The notes under the pieces: model-generated
Database searches by the model: none
What the model was told of the DNA's origin: nothing
The model's input: the letters and a program-made list of their open reading frames with translations, nothing else
Translations under genes and position numbers: made by a program
Shown here: positions 63,914-64,000 of the stretch, in pieces
Layout of the letters: the number at the start of each line of letters is the position of its first letter
Position numbering within the stretch: the stretch's first letter is position 1
From: Methanobacterium subterraneum
Lineage (GTDB): Archaea; Methanobacteriota; Methanobacteria; Methanobacteriales; Methanobacteriaceae
Reading direction: 5' to 3'
DNA: 64,000 nt
Assembly: GCF_002813695.1 (NCBI RefSeq)
Contig: NZ_CP017768.1
Coordinates: 1,198,501 to 1,262,500 of the forward strand

Positions 63914-64000
63914 ATTCTTTACACCTCTAAAAAAGTCATGAACGTTTAAAACAGCATTTAAATGCTGAAAAAGGGCAGTTCGAATCAATGGTTATAAACC

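Overview
The window is a chromosomal segment of a mesophilic, AT-rich hydrogenotrophic methanogen, most likely Methanobacterium or a close relative in Methanobacteriales. The evidence is an MvhA-type [NiFe] hydrogenase large subunit, F420H2:NADP oxidoreductase, two archaeal histones, archaeal RFC, RadB, HMG-CoA reductase, archaetidylinositol-phosphate synthase, bifunctional FBP aldolase/phosphatase and an archaeal ribosomal-protein/initiation-factor/RNA-polymerase cluster. Start codons are often TTG or GTG behind GGTGAT or GGAGG ribosome-binding sites.

Layout. 1-5.8 kb: 3' end of mvhA, a roadblock-domain protein and the RFC clamp loader. 5.8-12.7 kb (mostly minus strand): a PsbP-like protein, an MgtE/SLC41 cation transporter, an Lrp-type regulator, a PhoU/TrkA-C protein, a degenerate PP-loop protein, an orphan FwdC-like protein and a DUF368 lipid-carrier flippase. 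12.85-13.07 kb: a GC-rich island with its own TATA box that reads as an unassigned structured RNA. 13.4-19.9 kb: HtpX with an EF-hand-like loop, an S26 peptidase, AroD, an unknown protein, SucD, HMG-CoA reductase and a VIT-like protein. 20-24 kb: a PPDK/rifampicin-phosphotransferase-like enzyme paired with an AttH/CrtC-like protein. 24-34.7 kb: TatD-like hydrolase, AroE, a REC-PAS-GAF protein, a GltS-like symporter, the protein-only RNase P (HARP), HisS-HisI-PIN/KH ATPase and a TIM-barrel isomerase.

34.8-41.4 kb: an exported Cys-rich protein, NpdG, HxlB, EndA, TrpS, a SpoIIM-like protein and ThrC. 41.4-51.6 kb: histone, then the translation/transcription cluster L7Ae-S28e-L24e-Ndk-IF5B-S6e-aIF2gamma-PIN-Ppa-Rpo7-Spt4-DPCK-S24e-S27ae-ArgH. 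51.6-64 kb: zinc ribbon, DUF3096, KH/PP-loop ATPase, PEBP, a second histone, ABCE1, a split PepSY protein, aminotransferase, RadB, Sua5, AIP synthase, DUF357/DUF47/DUF434, a receiver without its phosphoacceptor Asp, and FBP aldolase/phosphatase.

Most striking observations: (1) the PIN gene after aIF2gamma is split by a -1 shift exactly at TTTTTTA, the HIV-type slippery heptamer, followed by a small hairpin; (2) a candidate structured RNA of about 190 nt at 12.88-13.07 kb, with a TATA box at correct spacing, a GNRA hairpin and mutually exclusive helices; (3) three copies of an 11-bp element at exactly 30-bp intervals upstream of a histone gene; (4) a kink-turn-like element in the L7Ae leader; (5) an exported PepSY protein split by one in-frame TAG; (6) the PPDK-like/AttH-like gene pair. 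No CRISPR array, tRNA, rRNA or insertion sequence was seen.
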